64,000 nucleotides of DNA. Source: DASWJZ01 sp963720705 (GTDB taxonomy: Bacteria; Pseudomonadota; Alphaproteobacteria; Rhizobiales; Afifellaceae). Shown here piece by piece: positions 8,837-18,357 of this stretch; the first letter of the stretch is position 1; the number at the start of each line of letters is the position of its first letter. The stretch spans positions 310,001 to 374,000 of the forward strand of contig CAVRGJ010000007.1 of the NCBI GenBank assembly GCA_963720705.1, given 5' to 3'. Under the pieces are notes generated by a model. It was not told the origin of the DNA and did no database searches. It was given only the letters and a program-made list of their open reading frames with translations. Made by a program: the position numbers and the translations under genes.

Positions 8837-10439
8837 CTATTCGGTCTTGTCGACGGAGTCGAAGCGATGGAGGCCGAATGGATCGACGACGTAGCCAGAG
8901 ACCTTCTTGCTCATCGGCATCACGACGACCGTGTGGTCAAGCGTGGCCCAGGGTGCATCCTGCTTGAAGATCGCGATTGCCTGCTCGTAGAGCTTCGCTC
9001 TCTCCGCCTGATCGGTGACCAGAGTCGCCTTGCGGATCATGTCGTCGAAGTCCTTGTTGCACCACTCGGCACGATTTCCGACGCCAACGGCGTTGCAGCC
9101 GAGGAGAGGCGTCAGGAAGTTGTCCGGATCGCCGTTGTCGCCTGTCCAACCGAGCATGACCGCGCCGTCGTGTTCGACCGGCGAGGACGTCGCCAAGTAT
9201 TCCTTCCACTCCGGCGACACGATCTCCACCGTGACGCCGGCCTTGGCGAAGTCGGCCTGGATCAGCTGGGCTGCGGTCTTGGCGTCGGGCATGTAGGGCC
9301 GGGAGACCGGCATTGCCCAGACCTTCATGTGCAGATCCTTGACGCCGGCTTTTTCGAGCATCGCCTTCGCCGCATCAGGATCGTACGGATCGTCCTTGAT
9401 GTCGTGATTGTAGCCCCACATCGTCGGCGGGATCGGGTTGACCGCCGGCTCGCCGAGGCCCTGCAGGACCGCGTCGATGATCGCCTTCTTGTCGATCGCC
9501 ATGTTGAGGGCGTGGCGAACATCGGGATTGTCGAATGGCTTTTGCTGCGTGTTGTAGGCGAGGTAGGCGACGTTCAGGCCCTTCTCCTCAATCGTGGTGA
9601 GGTTCGGGTCGGCCCGGATGCCGGCGACGTCGGCCGGGGCCGGATAATCCATGATGTCGCACTCGCCCGCCTTCAACTTCTGAAGGCGCGTCGCCGGGTC
9701 GGCTGGTGATCGCAAACACCAGCGAGTCGACCTTGGCCTTGTCACCCCAATAGTCGGGATTGGCGGCATAGTGGATGTCGGAGTCCTTATTGTAGCCGAC
9801 AAAGACATACTTGCCCGTACCGACAGGCTCCTCGTTCATCTTGCCGGCTTCACCTGCCGCCATCAGCTTGTCGGCATATTCCTTCGACACGATCGACGCG
9901 AACGTCATGGCGAGGTTCGCGATCATCGGCGAGCTTGGCTGCTTCAGGGTCAGCACGACGGTGTAATCGTCCGTCTTCGTCACGTCGGCGACGGCGTCCG
10001 GCATCGCCATGTCGCCCCAGTATTGATACGACGTTTCCTTGAGGTAGGGGTTCCAGGGCGTATCGGCATCCATCTGGCGATGGAAGGAAAAGACCACATC
10101 GTCGGCGTTGAACTCGCGCGTCGGCGTAAAGTAATCCGTGGCGCCGAACTTGACCCCGTGCCGAAGATGGAAAGTGTATTTCAGGCCGTCGTCGGAGATG
10201 TCCCATTTCTCCGCAAGCGCGGGCTGGACCTCGGTGGTGCCCGGCTTGAACGTGACCAAGCCCTCATAGACCGGGATGACGGCGTCGAGCGTGTTGCCGC
10301 CCTCGTAGAGCGACGGATCGAAACCTTCAGGGGATGTTTCCGAACAATAGACCAGCGTCTTCGCCGAAGCGGCGGCGCCCACAAGAGCCGCGAGACTGGC
10401 GCCGAGCAGCGCAGCCTTCACGATGCGTTTGACATACAT
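8837..10439 (-). pseudogene. dppA: dipeptide ABC transporter substrate-binding protein, broken by one frameshift
   Basis: Two adjacent minus-strand frames together make one SBP_bac_5 family protein. The N-terminal part starts MYVKRIVKAALLG at 10439 with GGAGGGTCTTCT just before the ATG, has a signal peptide ending near SAKTLVYC, and runs to VFAITS near 9702. The C-terminal part resumes in another frame with DPATRLQKLKAGECDIMDYP and ends VDKTE at 8837. One extra base around 9701-9702 explains the break: removing it gives 1602 bases, a 533-residue protein, close to the 530-residue intact paralogue at 18358. As written, translation stops early and the transporter would lose its periplasmic receptor. 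A sequencing error is at least as likely as a real mutation. Confidence 0.85.
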
Positions 10440-10631
10440 AGAAGACCCTCCCGTTGGGAAAAAATCGAGGTCGGACGCCCCGTCCGTCCCCACTGGCCGC
10501 TAGGTAAGGACGGATTGCCGGCGGAAATCAACAGCGGCGCGCCGCTTCCGAGGCGGGAATTTGTCGACAAATCGATGCGCGCGGCGGCTGAAGTCCCGCT
10601 CCTCCGGGCCGACGGGCCGAGGCTCAGTGTG

Positions 10632-11594
10632 TCACAGCCAGCCGCGCCGCTTGAAATACCAATAGGGAATGACGGCCGCCAAGACCATCGCGCCGACGGC
10701 AATCGGATAGCCGAAGGACCAGTTCAATTCCGGCATGGAGCGGAAGTTCATCCCATAGATGCTGGCGACCAGAGTCGGCGGCATAATGAGAATCGAGATC
10801 ACCGAAACGATCTTGATGATGGCGTTTTGCTCGATGTTGATCAGGCCAAGCAGCGCGTCGAGAAGGAACGTCGTCGTATTCGCGACAAAGCTCGCATGAT
10901 CGCTCAGCGAGCGGATATCGGCGGTCATGGTCCGCGTGCGTTCGTGCAGGTCGGGATGGAGGTCGCCGCATTCGGCGGTCAGGAAGTTCACGAGCCGGCC
11001 AAGGCTGACCAGGCTCTCCCTGACCCTTGAGGTGAGGTCGCCGCCCCGCCCGAGACGGCGCAGAATCTCCTTGTAGTCCTTGGTCGGCGAACTGTCGTCG
11101 GTCTCCGGGCGAAACACGGCGCGCGAAATTGCGTCGGTGTCGGCGCTGGCCTTTTCGAGGATGTCCGCGGTGCGGTCGATGACGGCTTCGAGAAGGGCGA
11201 TGAAGATGTCGTCGCAATCCCGAAAGTCGGAGTCGGCCTTCTGCGTCTGATTGACGAAAATGCGAAAGACTCCGGGTTCGGCGTAACGCACGGTAACGAG
11301 GCGCCCCCTGGCGAGAATGAAGGTGACGGGCGAGACCTCGGGCATGCCGTACTGTGCGCCGGTGAGCACGCTCGCCGTCATGTAGAAGGCGTCGTTCTCC
11401 TTGTAGAGCCGGGACGAAACTTCGATCTCGGCTATTTCCTCGCGCGTTGGAATTCCAATGCCCAGAAGCCGTTCGACCTCGGCCTCTTCCTCTCTGGCGG
11501 GATTGAGGAGATCGATCCAGGCGGCATCCGCCAAATCCCCACCGGGACCGGCTGCGACAAGACGCTTCTCCCTGATTGCGTAACTGGCGAGCAT
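10632..11594 (-). CDS. corA: CorA-family magnesium/cobalt transporter
   Basis: This 320-residue protein has a long cytoplasmic alpha/beta and helical N-terminal domain and two C-terminal membrane helices. The selectivity motif YGMNF sits between them, followed by WSFGYPIAVG and a short basic tail. The motif and topology define the CorA/ZntB-like 2-TM family, homopentameric channels for magnesium and other divalent ions. The acidic loop after GMN reads RSMPELN rather than MPEL alone, which is normal. It is a single-gene unit, divergent from the FAS1 gene, with no recognisable magnesium-sensing leader in the 165 bp upstream. Confidence 0.92.
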   Translation of the reverse strand: MLASYAIREKRLVAAGPGGDLADAAWIDLLNPAREEEAEVERLLGIGIPTREEIAEIEVSSRLYKENDAFYMTASVLTGAQYGMPEVSPVTFILARGRLVTVRYAEPGVFRIFVNQTQKADSDFRDCDDIFIALLEAVIDRTADILEKASADTDAISRAVFRPETDDSSPTKDYKEILRRLGRGGDLTSRVRESLVSLGRLVNFLTAECGDLHPDLHERTRTMTADIRSLSDHASFVANTTTFLLDALLGLINIEQNAIIKIVSVISILIMPPTLVASIYGMNFRSMPELNWSFGYPIAVGAMVLAAVIPYWYFKRRGWL

Positions 11595-11759
11595 CGCAAC
11601 CCGCTAGTCCAAAGCCCACCGCCGCGCAACGCGGATCACGGGCGCGGATCGCCTCGGTCTCACGATCAAGTGACCGCGGTCTCAGGCCGAGCAGAGAACT
11701 CTTAGCTGCGCGCCGCCGTAGCGGCCCATGCACCCAATCTGGGAAAGCGGGAGATCAAT

Positions 11760-12335
11760 ATGCAGAAGAGCTTCTTGAAGTTCGCGCGCGTCCTCACGAG
11801 CGCGGCGATCCTCAGCCTCGGCTTTGCCGCCGCACAGTCGTTTGCCAGCGGACCCGTGATGGTCGGTGGCGCACCGATGTATGCGGAGAAGAACATCATC
11901 GAAAACGCGGTCAATTCCAAGGATCACACCACGCTCGTCGCCGCGGTGAAGGCCGCAGGCCTTGTCGACACGCTTTCCGGGCCGGGGCCGTTCACGGTCT
12001 TTGCGCCGGTCAACGCCGCTTTCGAAGCACTGCCCGCCGGCACGGTCGACGACCTCCTGAAGCCGGAGAACAAGGACACGCTTGTCCACATCCTGACCTA
12101 CCACGTCGTCGCTGGCGACATGTCCGCCGAGGACATCATGGCGAAGGCGAAATCGATGGGCGGCAAGGTGAACCTGACGACCGTCTCTGGCGACACCATC
12201 ACCGCCGAGGTGAAGGGCAACAATCTTTGGATCTACGACGAAGCCGGCAACGCCGCGAAGGTGACGATCGCCGACGTGAACCAGTCGAACGGCGTGATCC
12301 ACGTGATCGACAAGGTACTGATGCCGAAGATGTAG
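11760..12335 (+). CDS. exported fasciclin (FAS1) domain protein
   Basis: This 191-residue protein begins with a signal peptide (residues 1 to about 30, ending QSFASGP) and carries one FAS1 domain. The H1 box GPFTVFAPVNAAFEALPAG and the H2-like region HVIDKVLMPKM at the C terminus are both present, with LVHILTYHVVAGDM between them. Bacterial single-FAS1 proteins are secreted or periplasmic and are linked to adhesion or surface interactions, but no specific ligand can be inferred. GGGAGATCAAT lies before the ATG. Two hairpins follow the stop codon. Confidence 0.9.
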   Translation: MQKSFLKFARVLTSAAILSLGFAAAQSFASGPVMVGGAPMYAEKNIIENAVNSKDHTTLVAAVKAAGLVDTLSGPGPFTVFAPVNAAFEALPAGTVDDLLKPENKDTLVHILTYHVVAGDMSAEDIMAKAKSMGGKVNLTTVSGDTITAEVKGNNLWIYDEAGNAAKVTIADVNQSNGVIHVIDKVLMPKM

Positions 12336-12351
12336 TCGGCAGGAGTTGTGT

Positions 12352-12378
12352 CTCCCGGCCTGCCTCATCGGCCGGGAG
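12352..12378 (+). terminator. hairpin downstream of FAS1 gene
   Basis: CTCCCGGCC (12352-12360) pairs exactly with GGCCGGGAG (12370-12378) across a 9-base loop, 16 bp after the FAS1 stop codon. No T run follows. It is probably the first element of a double terminator region. Confidence 0.5.
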
Positions 12379-12385
12379 GAGAGAG

Positions 12386-12411
12386 CGGCCCGTTTCGACG
12401 GGCCGTTCCTT
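12386..12411 (+). terminator. intrinsic terminator after FAS1 gene
   Basis: CGGCCCG (12386-12392) pairs with CGGGCCG (12399-12405) across a 6-base loop, followed by TTCCTT. This is the better terminator candidate of the two hairpins and separates the FAS1 gene from the tRNA genes. Confidence 0.65.
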
Positions 12412-12482
12412 CATGTTGCCGCTGCCACAAAGGCCGCGACCTTGCGATGCCTGGGGGCAGCGGCTATATCCGCCCGCCTTGG

Positions 12483-12559
12483 CGGAGCGTAGCGCAGCCT
12501 GGTAGCGCACCTGCTTCGGGAGCAGGGGGTCGCAGGTTCAAATCCTGCCGCTCCGACCA
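12483..12559 (+). tRNA. tRNA-Pro (CGG)
   Basis: This is a 77-base cloverleaf. The acceptor arms CGGAGCG/CGCTCCG pair, the D arm contains GCGCAGCCTGGTAGCGC, the anticodon arm CCTGC-TTCGGGA-GCAGG places CGG at positions 34-36, and the T arm is GCAGG-TTCAAAT-CCTGC. CCA is encoded at 12557-12559. Codon CCG is a major proline codon in DNA of this composition. Confidence 0.95.
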
Positions 12560-12631
12560 TCCGCGCACGGTGCTTTGCCGCTACCGACCGCATCGAGGCG
12601 GCGGCGTCGCCGAAGTCCCGTCGTCCGGCAT

Positions 12632-12705
12632 TGGGGCGTAGCCAAGCGGTAAGGCAGCGGGTTTTGGTCCCGCCACCCCAGGTTCGAATCCTGGCGCCCC
12701 AGCCA
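12632..12705 (+). tRNA. tRNA-Gln (TTG)
   Basis: This is a 74-base cloverleaf. The acceptor TGGGGCG pairs with CGCCCCA, the anticodon arm GCGGG-TTTTGGT-CCCGC places TTG at 34-36, and the T arm is CCAGG-TTCGAAT-CCTGG. Discriminator G is followed by encoded CCA at 12703-12705. It lies 72 bp after tRNA-Pro and about 100 bp before the kinase gene. No integrase or att-like repeat of its 3' end is seen nearby. Confidence 0.95.
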
Positions 12706-12806
12706 AATCCGCCGGCTTCCCCGGTAACTTACGTGTCTTCAACCCCTTTTCCTCTGCCCCGTGACGGGCGAAACTTGCATCACGAGTCCCGAAGGAGCCG
12801 CGGCAG

Positions 12807-14558
12807 ATGGCCGAAGAGGCCGAATTCGTAACGCTGATCGAAGACGAGGTGCTACCGCCACCGCCGGAGCTGCCGCGCTGGAAGGTGGCAATCGTCGACG
12901 ACGACCAGGGCGTCCACACCGGTACGCGCTTCGTCCTGCAGGACTTCACGCTGCACGGTCGCGGATTGGAGCTTCTTTCCGCCCGCTCCGCGGCGGAGGC
13001 GCGCTCGCTTTTCCGCGCCCATCCGGACATGGCGGTCATCCTGCTCGACGTCGTCATGGAGACGGAGGGGGCAGGCCTGGAGATCGTCCAGTTCGTGCGC
13101 AAGGAGCTGAAGAACGAGACGGTCCGCATCATATTGCGCACCGGCCAGCCGGGTCAGGCGCCGGAGCGAAGAGTTGTCGTCGACTACGATATCAACGACT
13201 ACAAGGCCAAGACGGAGCTTACCGCCGATAAGCTTTTCACCACACTGACGGCGGCGCTCAGAAGCTACGAGCAGCTCCTGAAGCTGGTGCAGACGCGGCG
13301 TGGGCTGGAGATCATCATCGACGCCGCCGCGACGCTCTTCGATCAGCGCTCGCTGCAGCGCTTGGCGGAGGGCATGCTGACGCAGCTTGCCTCGCTGATG
13401 GCGGTCGACTGCGCCGGTATCCTCGTCCTGCGCGAGGCCGACAGCGCCGACGGGCTGCTGGTGCTGGCCGGCTCCGGCAACTACCGCGACTACGCCGCTC
13501 CGGAAGTTCGCCGTCCGCTCGAGAAGGACTTGGCGAGGCTTATCCACGCCGCGTTCGAAAGCCGCTGCCACGATTTCTCGCGTGGCCGCTATCTCCTCTA
13601 TATGGGCACCGGAAGCGGCCGGGAGCTGGTGGCGCTGATGGACGCCGACAAGGAGCTTTCCGACACGGACAAAGCGCTTGTCGAAGTGTTCTGCAGCAGG
13701 CTTGCCGCCGCTTTCGACAACGCGACGCTCTACGAGCGGCTCGAACGCGCCAACCTTCGCCTCGAGGAAAAGGTGGCGAAGCGAACCGCGCAGCTGCTCG
13801 CCGCCAAGGAGCGGCTTGAGAACCAGAGCGAGCGACTGAAGCGGGCCAATTCCTTCAAAGGCGAGGTGCTCGGCACTGTCGCGCACGATTTGAAGAACCC
13901 GCTCGGCGTGATCCTCGGCCGTGCCGAGATGCTGAAGGAGCTCCTATCAAAGAAGGATCTCCCGGAGAAACAGGCGCGCGATCAGATCGAGCACATCCGG
14001 CAATCGGCGCGTCGCCTGACGGCGATGGTGGAGGATCTGATCGCCGACGCGCGGGCCGACGCGGTCGACATCTCCGTCCGCTCCTACACGCTCGACCTCG
14101 GCGTGCTCGTCACGGAAGTCTCCGAGCACAACCGCAAGCTTGCGCTCGGCAAAGAGCAGGATCTGGACGTCGCGGTCGAGCCGGGGCTCTTCGTCCGAGG
14201 CGACACGGAAAGGCTGCGCGAGGCGGTCGACAATCTGATCAGCAATGCCGTCAAATACAGTCCGCTCGGCGGGCACGTAGAGGTGAGCCTGGCACGGGAG
14301 GATGACGAGGCGCTGATCAGGGTCGCAGATGACGGGCCGGGCCTGTCGCCGGAGGACAAAGCCCGCGTGTTCGGCCGCTTCCAGCGGCTTTCCGCCAAGC
14401 CGACCGCCGGGGAAAGCTCGACCGGGCTCGGCTTGTCCATTGCCAAGCGCATCATCGACCTTCACAACGGCCGCATCTTCGTGGAGAGTCGCGGTGCGTC
14501 CGGTGGGGCGGTGTTCGCTATCGCGTTGCCATTGCTTGACGAAATGGATGCGGAATGA
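12807..14558 (+). CDS. REC-DUF3369-histidine kinase
   Basis: This 583-residue cytosolic signalling protein has no membrane helix. A receiver domain occupies about residues 25-150, with acidic pocket IVDDD, phospho-acceptor Asp81 (ILLDVVME) and the conserved Lys near DYKAKTE. A DUF3369/GAF-like sensory region spans about 155-310, and a coiled coil about 308-350. A HisKA domain carries His360 in TVAHDLKNPLG, and a HATPase domain has NLISNAVKYSP, ADDGPGL and STGLGLSIAKRI. Input therefore comes partly through phosphorylation by another kinase rather than from outside the cell. Its stop overlaps the start of the OmpR-type regulator by 4 bp, which makes that regulator the probable output partner. 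Confidence 0.9.
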   Translation: MAEEAEFVTLIEDEVLPPPPELPRWKVAIVDDDQGVHTGTRFVLQDFTLHGRGLELLSARSAAEARSLFRAHPDMAVILLDVVMETEGAGLEIVQFVRKELKNETVRIILRTGQPGQAPERRVVVDYDINDYKAKTELTADKLFTTLTAALRSYEQLLKLVQTRRGLEIIIDAAATLFDQRSLQRLAEGMLTQLASLMAVDCAGILVLREADSADGLLVLAGSGNYRDYAAPEVRRPLEKDLARLIHAAFESRCHDFSRGRYLLYMGTGSGRELVALMDADKELSDTDKALVEVFCSRLAAAFDNATLYERLERANLRLEEKVAKRTAQLLAAKERLENQSERLKRANSFKGEVLGTVAHDLKNPLGVILGRAEMLKELLSKKDLPEKQARDQIEHIRQSARRLTAMVEDLIADARADAVDISVRSYTLDLGVLVTEVSEHNRKLALGKEQDLDVAVEPGLFVRGDTERLREAVDNLISNAVKYSPLGGHVEVSLAREDDEALIRVADDGPGLSPEDKARVFGRFQRLSAKPTAGESSTGLGLSIAKRIIDLHNGRIFVESRGASGGAVFAIALPLLDEMDAE

Positions 14559-15280
14559 GCCAGCAGCAGAACGTCTTCGTGGTCGACGACGAACCCGCCG
14601 CCCGCGACATGATCGGCGACTATTTGAAGATGCACGGCTTCGACGTGACGCTGTGCGACGGGGGCCCGTCGCTCCGCGCCGCCGTAGGCAAGGCCCGGCC
14701 CGACCTCGTCGTGCTCGATTTGAACATGCCGGAGGAAGACGGCCTGTCGCTCGTCCGCTTCCTGAAGCAGCAGGGCAATGTGCCGGTCATCATGCTGACC
14801 GCAACCGCAAGCCCGATCGACAGGGTCGTGGGACTTGAGCTCGGGGCTGACGATTACCTGGCCAAGCCCTGTGAGATGCGCGAGCTCCTGGCGCGCGTGC
14901 GCTCGGTGCTGCGCCGCAGGACCGCGGCCCCGCCCGGCGCGTCGGGAACGCCGAACCGCACCGTCAAGATGGGCACCAAATGGCTCGACCTCGACGCCCG
15001 CACGCTCCGCGACGAGGAAGGGAATGAGCATCCGCTGACCGCTTCGGAGTTCGGGCTCCTGAAAGCGTTCGCTGAGAATCCGAAACGCGTCTTGACCCGC
15101 GAGCGCCTGCTCGACCTCGCCCAGGCACGCGATTCGGAGGCCTTCGACCGAGCGATCGACGTCAGAATCACCCGCATTCGCCGCAAAATCGAGCCGGACC
15201 CCGCGCATCCGCGCGTCATTAAGACCGTGCGCGGCGCCGGTTATGTCTTCTCGCCGGATGGGGGCGGGGAGGGCGCCTGA
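14555..15280 (+). CDS. OmpR/PhoB-family response regulator
   Basis: This 241-residue two-domain regulator has a receiver domain at residues 1 to about 120, with VVDDE, phospho-acceptor Asp55 (VVLDLNMP) and LAKPCEMREL, and a winged-helix DNA-binding domain at about 140-238 with LTASEFGLLKAFAENPKRVLTRERLLD and the recognition region VDVRITRIRRKIE. It is translationally coupled to the REC-DUF3369-kinase by an ATGA overlap, so it is expected to be phosphorylated by it and to act as a transcription factor. No target can be named; the nearest downstream gene encodes a small exported protein. Confidence 0.93.
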   Translation: MSQQQNVFVVDDEPAARDMIGDYLKMHGFDVTLCDGGPSLRAAVGKARPDLVVLDLNMPEEDGLSLVRFLKQQGNVPVIMLTATASPIDRVVGLELGADDYLAKPCEMRELLARVRSVLRRRTAAPPGASGTPNRTVKMGTKWLDLDARTLRDEEGNEHPLTASEFGLLKAFAENPKRVLTRERLLDLAQARDSEAFDRAIDVRITRIRRKIEPDPAHPRVIKTVRGAGYVFSPDGGGEGA

Positions 15281-15473
15281 GCCGCGAGTCGCGGACGGAT
15301 TTCGTCTTTGATCTTGAGTGCCACAGCCGGGATTGTTTCTTCCCGACCGGCCCGGACGAAATAATCGGCACGGCGACGAAACACGTTTCCGGATCCCGCG
15401 AAAACAGCGTGAAAAGGCCGGCCGCTAAACCCTCTCGCCATAGGGGGAGCCAAGGGCTCCGGAGGGTTTTGAG

Positions 15474-15872
15474 ATGATCGAGTCACGCAAATTCGTCGCC
15501 GCCGCGATCCTCGCTGGCCTCGCTTTGATCGTCGCGGGGCTGATGATTTCGCCAATGAGCCGCGCGCATGCTGCTTCCACCAATTCCGAGGCTGACATCG
15601 CAGCCCAGCGGATCGGCGGAGCCTTCGCAACCATTTCCGATCAGGCCGTCAATCCCGCGATTGCTGCCGCCGCGACCCGCGCCGTCAAAGGCGACCTCGC
15701 CCGCACGGCCGATTGCGCCACAGCGACCTGGCCGAATATCGACGCTTCGTGCCTGGTGACCGCCGACGGCAAGCCGGCTCCGCACGTGCGAACCATCACC
15801 GTCGGCTACCAGGCCGGCCAGTCGACCACCGTTCTCCTGCGCATCCCGACCGCCGAGGTTGCGCAGCGCTAA
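15474..15872 (+). CDS. small exported protein of unknown function, 132 aa
   Basis: The start ATG at 15474 follows CGGAGGGTTTTGAG, a strong ribosome site. The N terminus has a signal peptide or signal anchor (hydrophobic stretch at about 8-26, with MSRAHAAS as a likely cleavage region). The mature part is about 97 residues with two cysteines (ADCAT and ASCLV) about 16 apart that could form a disulfide. I do not recognise a family. Its position between a two-component pair and a membrane histidine kinase suggests a periplasmic role connected with signalling, but that is only contextual. Confidence 0.75.
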   Translation: MIESRKFVAAAILAGLALIVAGLMISPMSRAHAASTNSEADIAAQRIGGAFATISDQAVNPAIAAAATRAVKGDLARTADCATATWPNIDASCLVTADGKPAPHVRTITVGYQAGQSTTVLLRIPTAEVAQR

Positions 15873-16019
15873 CCACGAACCTGCGACGGCACGCAAATGG
15901 ACGCGCGCCCCGCAGTACCCGACCCCCCGCCCGGTGCTTCGACCGCATCTCGCCCCCCTCCGCCCCCCTCTGGTAAGATCGGCGGGCACCGGGCGTGGGG
16001 ACCGGTCCGGGGTGGTGGA

Positions 16020-18353
16020 ATGCGGATCACCTACAAAGTCTTTCTGGTCGGAGGCATTCCGATCACCATCGCGGCGGCCATCGCGCTCGCCGCTTTCGTG
16101 CTTTTGAACGCAGCAGACCGCGCGCGATCGGGCGCTGTCCTTGCCGGAACGATCTACCGAAACCTCCTTTCAGCGCGCGCCGCCCGGGACGATTTCCTGG
16201 AGACGACGGGTGGCGAGCGCACGAGCCACTACGAGCTCTTCCTCACCTATGCTGAGCAGGCGCGATTCGACCTGATCCGGCTTGCCGGCGTCGTACGCGA
16301 CAGCGCGAGCGTCGCGGCGACGAAGGATGCGATGGACGCGCTGCAGCGCTACCGCGAGAACATGCGCCGCTTGGTCGACGTTACCGTGCGCAACGATGGG
16401 TTGGTTGCGGATATGGGCGAGCGCGCCAACACGCTCGTCAAGCTTACCGACGAGGCGCGCGAGCGCCAGCACAAATCGAACGCCGATATCGTCGAATCGC
16501 TCGCCGACGCCGACCGCAAGCTCCGCTTCGAGCGCGACATCGTCGACAGCGGATACGAAGTGAATGCCGCTGTCGCAGCCGTGGCGCTGATCCGTGCGCA
16601 GCCTAATGCAAGCGAGCCGGCGACGTCCGCGCAGGGGGGCGACGCGCTGACCTTCGATCTTGGCCGACTGAAGGGAGCCGCCGGCCGCCTGAACGAGGCA
16701 CTCAACGCCGCGGGCCTTAAGCAGCAAGCGGCGGATTTCTCGCGACTGGTCGAAGCCTACGAGGATAGTCTTTCAAAGCCCGCGAGCGACGATCCACGCG
16801 GCGCCCTGACCGGCTGGGTCGAACGGCTGCTCAAGGTCCATTCGACCGAGATGGGCGCGCTGCACGATCAGGTCGCGGAGCTTCTGACCTATTCGGTGCA
16901 GTCGGCTGAGACGGAGCGGGCGACGCAGGACATCGCGATCGAGACGCTCAAGCTCTCCAACCGCACGGCTACGGCGCTTACAAGCCGCGACACCGCTGCG
17001 ATCGCTCAGATCCACGACGCGAGCGTCGGCCTCAGCCAGACGATGTCGTCGATGCCGATCTCGCCGCTCATCCAGTCTGAGATGATCGAGGCGCTCGACA
17101 AGTGGCGTCAGGGCCTTACTACGGCGCAAACCGGCCTCGACGAGCAGAGCCACATTCTCGACGAGATGGACGCGACCACCCGGCGCATGATCGACCGGGC
17201 GCGCCTTTTGAACGAGAGCCTGACCAGAAACGCCGAACAGATCGGCGCACTCGTGCGCAACATCCTGATTTTCGGGGCGGCCATCGGGCTCCTGCTCGGC
17301 TCCGTGACCGGGGTCGCCGTCGCCCGCTCCATCACCCGGCCTCTGCGGCTCCTCCAGACCCGCATGGCGGAGCTCGCGGAGAATGCCCGCGCCGGCCCGA
17401 TCGCCGATTTCAATCGCCGCGACGAACTTGGCGACATGGCGCGCGCGACCAACGTGTTCATCACCGAGATCGGCCGCCGCGAGCAGGCGCTCAGGAAGTC
17501 GAAGGACCGCGCCGACACCGCGCTCGCCGAACTCCGCAAGACGCAGACGGACCTGATCCAGGCCGAGAAGCTCGCCTCTCTGGGCCAGCTTGTCGCCGGC
17601 GTCGCCCACGAGATCAACACGCCGCTCGGCATCGCACTCACCACCGCGACGCTCCTCGGCGACGAAGCCAAGCGGTTCGGTGAGATCGCCGCGAGCGGCA
17701 GGCTGCAGCGGTCGGTGCTGGAGCGGTTTGTGGATCGCATGCGGGAGGGGACGCAGCTCCTCTTCGGCAACTTGAGCCGCGCCGCCGACCTCGTCCACAG
17801 CTTCAAGCAGGTTGCGGCCGACCAGGCGAGCGGCGAGCGCCGTCCGTTCCTGATGGACGCATGGCTGCAGGACTTGCTGACCAGCCTCCGTCCAATTCTG
17901 CGCAAGACCAAGCACGAGGTGCAGATCGAGTGCCCTCCGGGCGTGATGGTCGACACCTATCCAGGTGCTCTCGGTCAGGTTCTGACGAACCTCATCACCA
18001 ATGCGGTCACTCACGCGTATGCGCCGGATCAGGCCGGACGCATCTCGATCCGCGTCAGCGAACCACGACCGGACACGGTGCGCATCGTCTTCGCCGACGA
18101 CGGCAAAGGCATCCCGCCGGAGAACGTTGGAAAAGTTTTCGACCCCTTCTTCACGACCGGTCGGAGCACCGGCAATACGGGCCTCGGTCTCCATATCGTC
18201 TACAACCTCGTGACCAGCCGCCTGCAAGGCCACGTCAACCTCTACAGCAAGGTCGACCGAGGAACGCGCTTCACCATCGACATCCCGAAGGTCGTCGGCG
18301 ACGCGGCTGTCGACGCGGCACCCGAGCGACGGTTCCAGCTCGAGGGAGCTTAA
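16020..18353 (+). CDS. membrane sensor histidine kinase with large periplasmic domain
   Basis: A start at 16020 (MRITYKVFLVGGIP, preceded by GGGGTGGTGG) gives 777 residues; the frame extends a further 41 codons upstream but that part is proline-rich and unlikely to be coding. The first membrane helix is at about 8-32 and the second at about 415-440 (NILIFGAAIGLLLG). Between them is a helical periplasmic sensor of about 380 residues. A HAMP segment (RSITRPLRLLQTRM), a coiled coil, a HisKA-like H box with His530 (VAGVAHEINTPLG), and an ATPase domain with NLITNAVTHAY, ADDGKGIP and NTGLGLHIVYNLV follow. The binding-protein gene begins 4 bp after its stop, so the two are co-transcribed. There is no response regulator downstream; the OmpR-type regulator upstream is a possible partner. 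Confidence 0.9.
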   Translation: MRITYKVFLVGGIPITIAAAIALAAFVLLNAADRARSGAVLAGTIYRNLLSARAARDDFLETTGGERTSHYELFLTYAEQARFDLIRLAGVVRDSASVAATKDAMDALQRYRENMRRLVDVTVRNDGLVADMGERANTLVKLTDEARERQHKSNADIVESLADADRKLRFERDIVDSGYEVNAAVAAVALIRAQPNASEPATSAQGGDALTFDLGRLKGAAGRLNEALNAAGLKQQAADFSRLVEAYEDSLSKPASDDPRGALTGWVERLLKVHSTEMGALHDQVAELLTYSVQSAETERATQDIAIETLKLSNRTATALTSRDTAAIAQIHDASVGLSQTMSSMPISPLIQSEMIEALDKWRQGLTTAQTGLDEQSHILDEMDATTRRMIDRARLLNESLTRNAEQIGALVRNILIFGAAIGLLLGSVTGVAVARSITRPLRLLQTRMAELAENARAGPIADFNRRDELGDMARATNVFITEIGRREQALRKSKDRADTALAELRKTQTDLIQAEKLASLGQLVAGVAHEINTPLGIALTTATLLGDEAKRFGEIAASGRLQRSVLERFVDRMREGTQLLFGNLSRAADLVHSFKQVAADQASGERRPFLMDAWLQDLLTSLRPILRKTKHEVQIECPPGVMVDTYPGALGQVLTNLITNAVTHAYAPDQAGRISIRVSEPRPDTVRIVFADDGKGIPPENVGKVFDPFFTTGRSTGNTGLGLHIVYNLVTSRLQGHVNLYSKVDRGTRFTIDIPKVVGDAAVDAAPERRFQLEGA

Positions 18354-18357
18354 GTAC

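Noticed and set aside
12483..12705. tRNA genes as an integration site for a genomic island
   Set aside because: No integrase, no repeat of a tRNA 3' end and no shift in gene character nearby; the flanking genes look like core chromosome.
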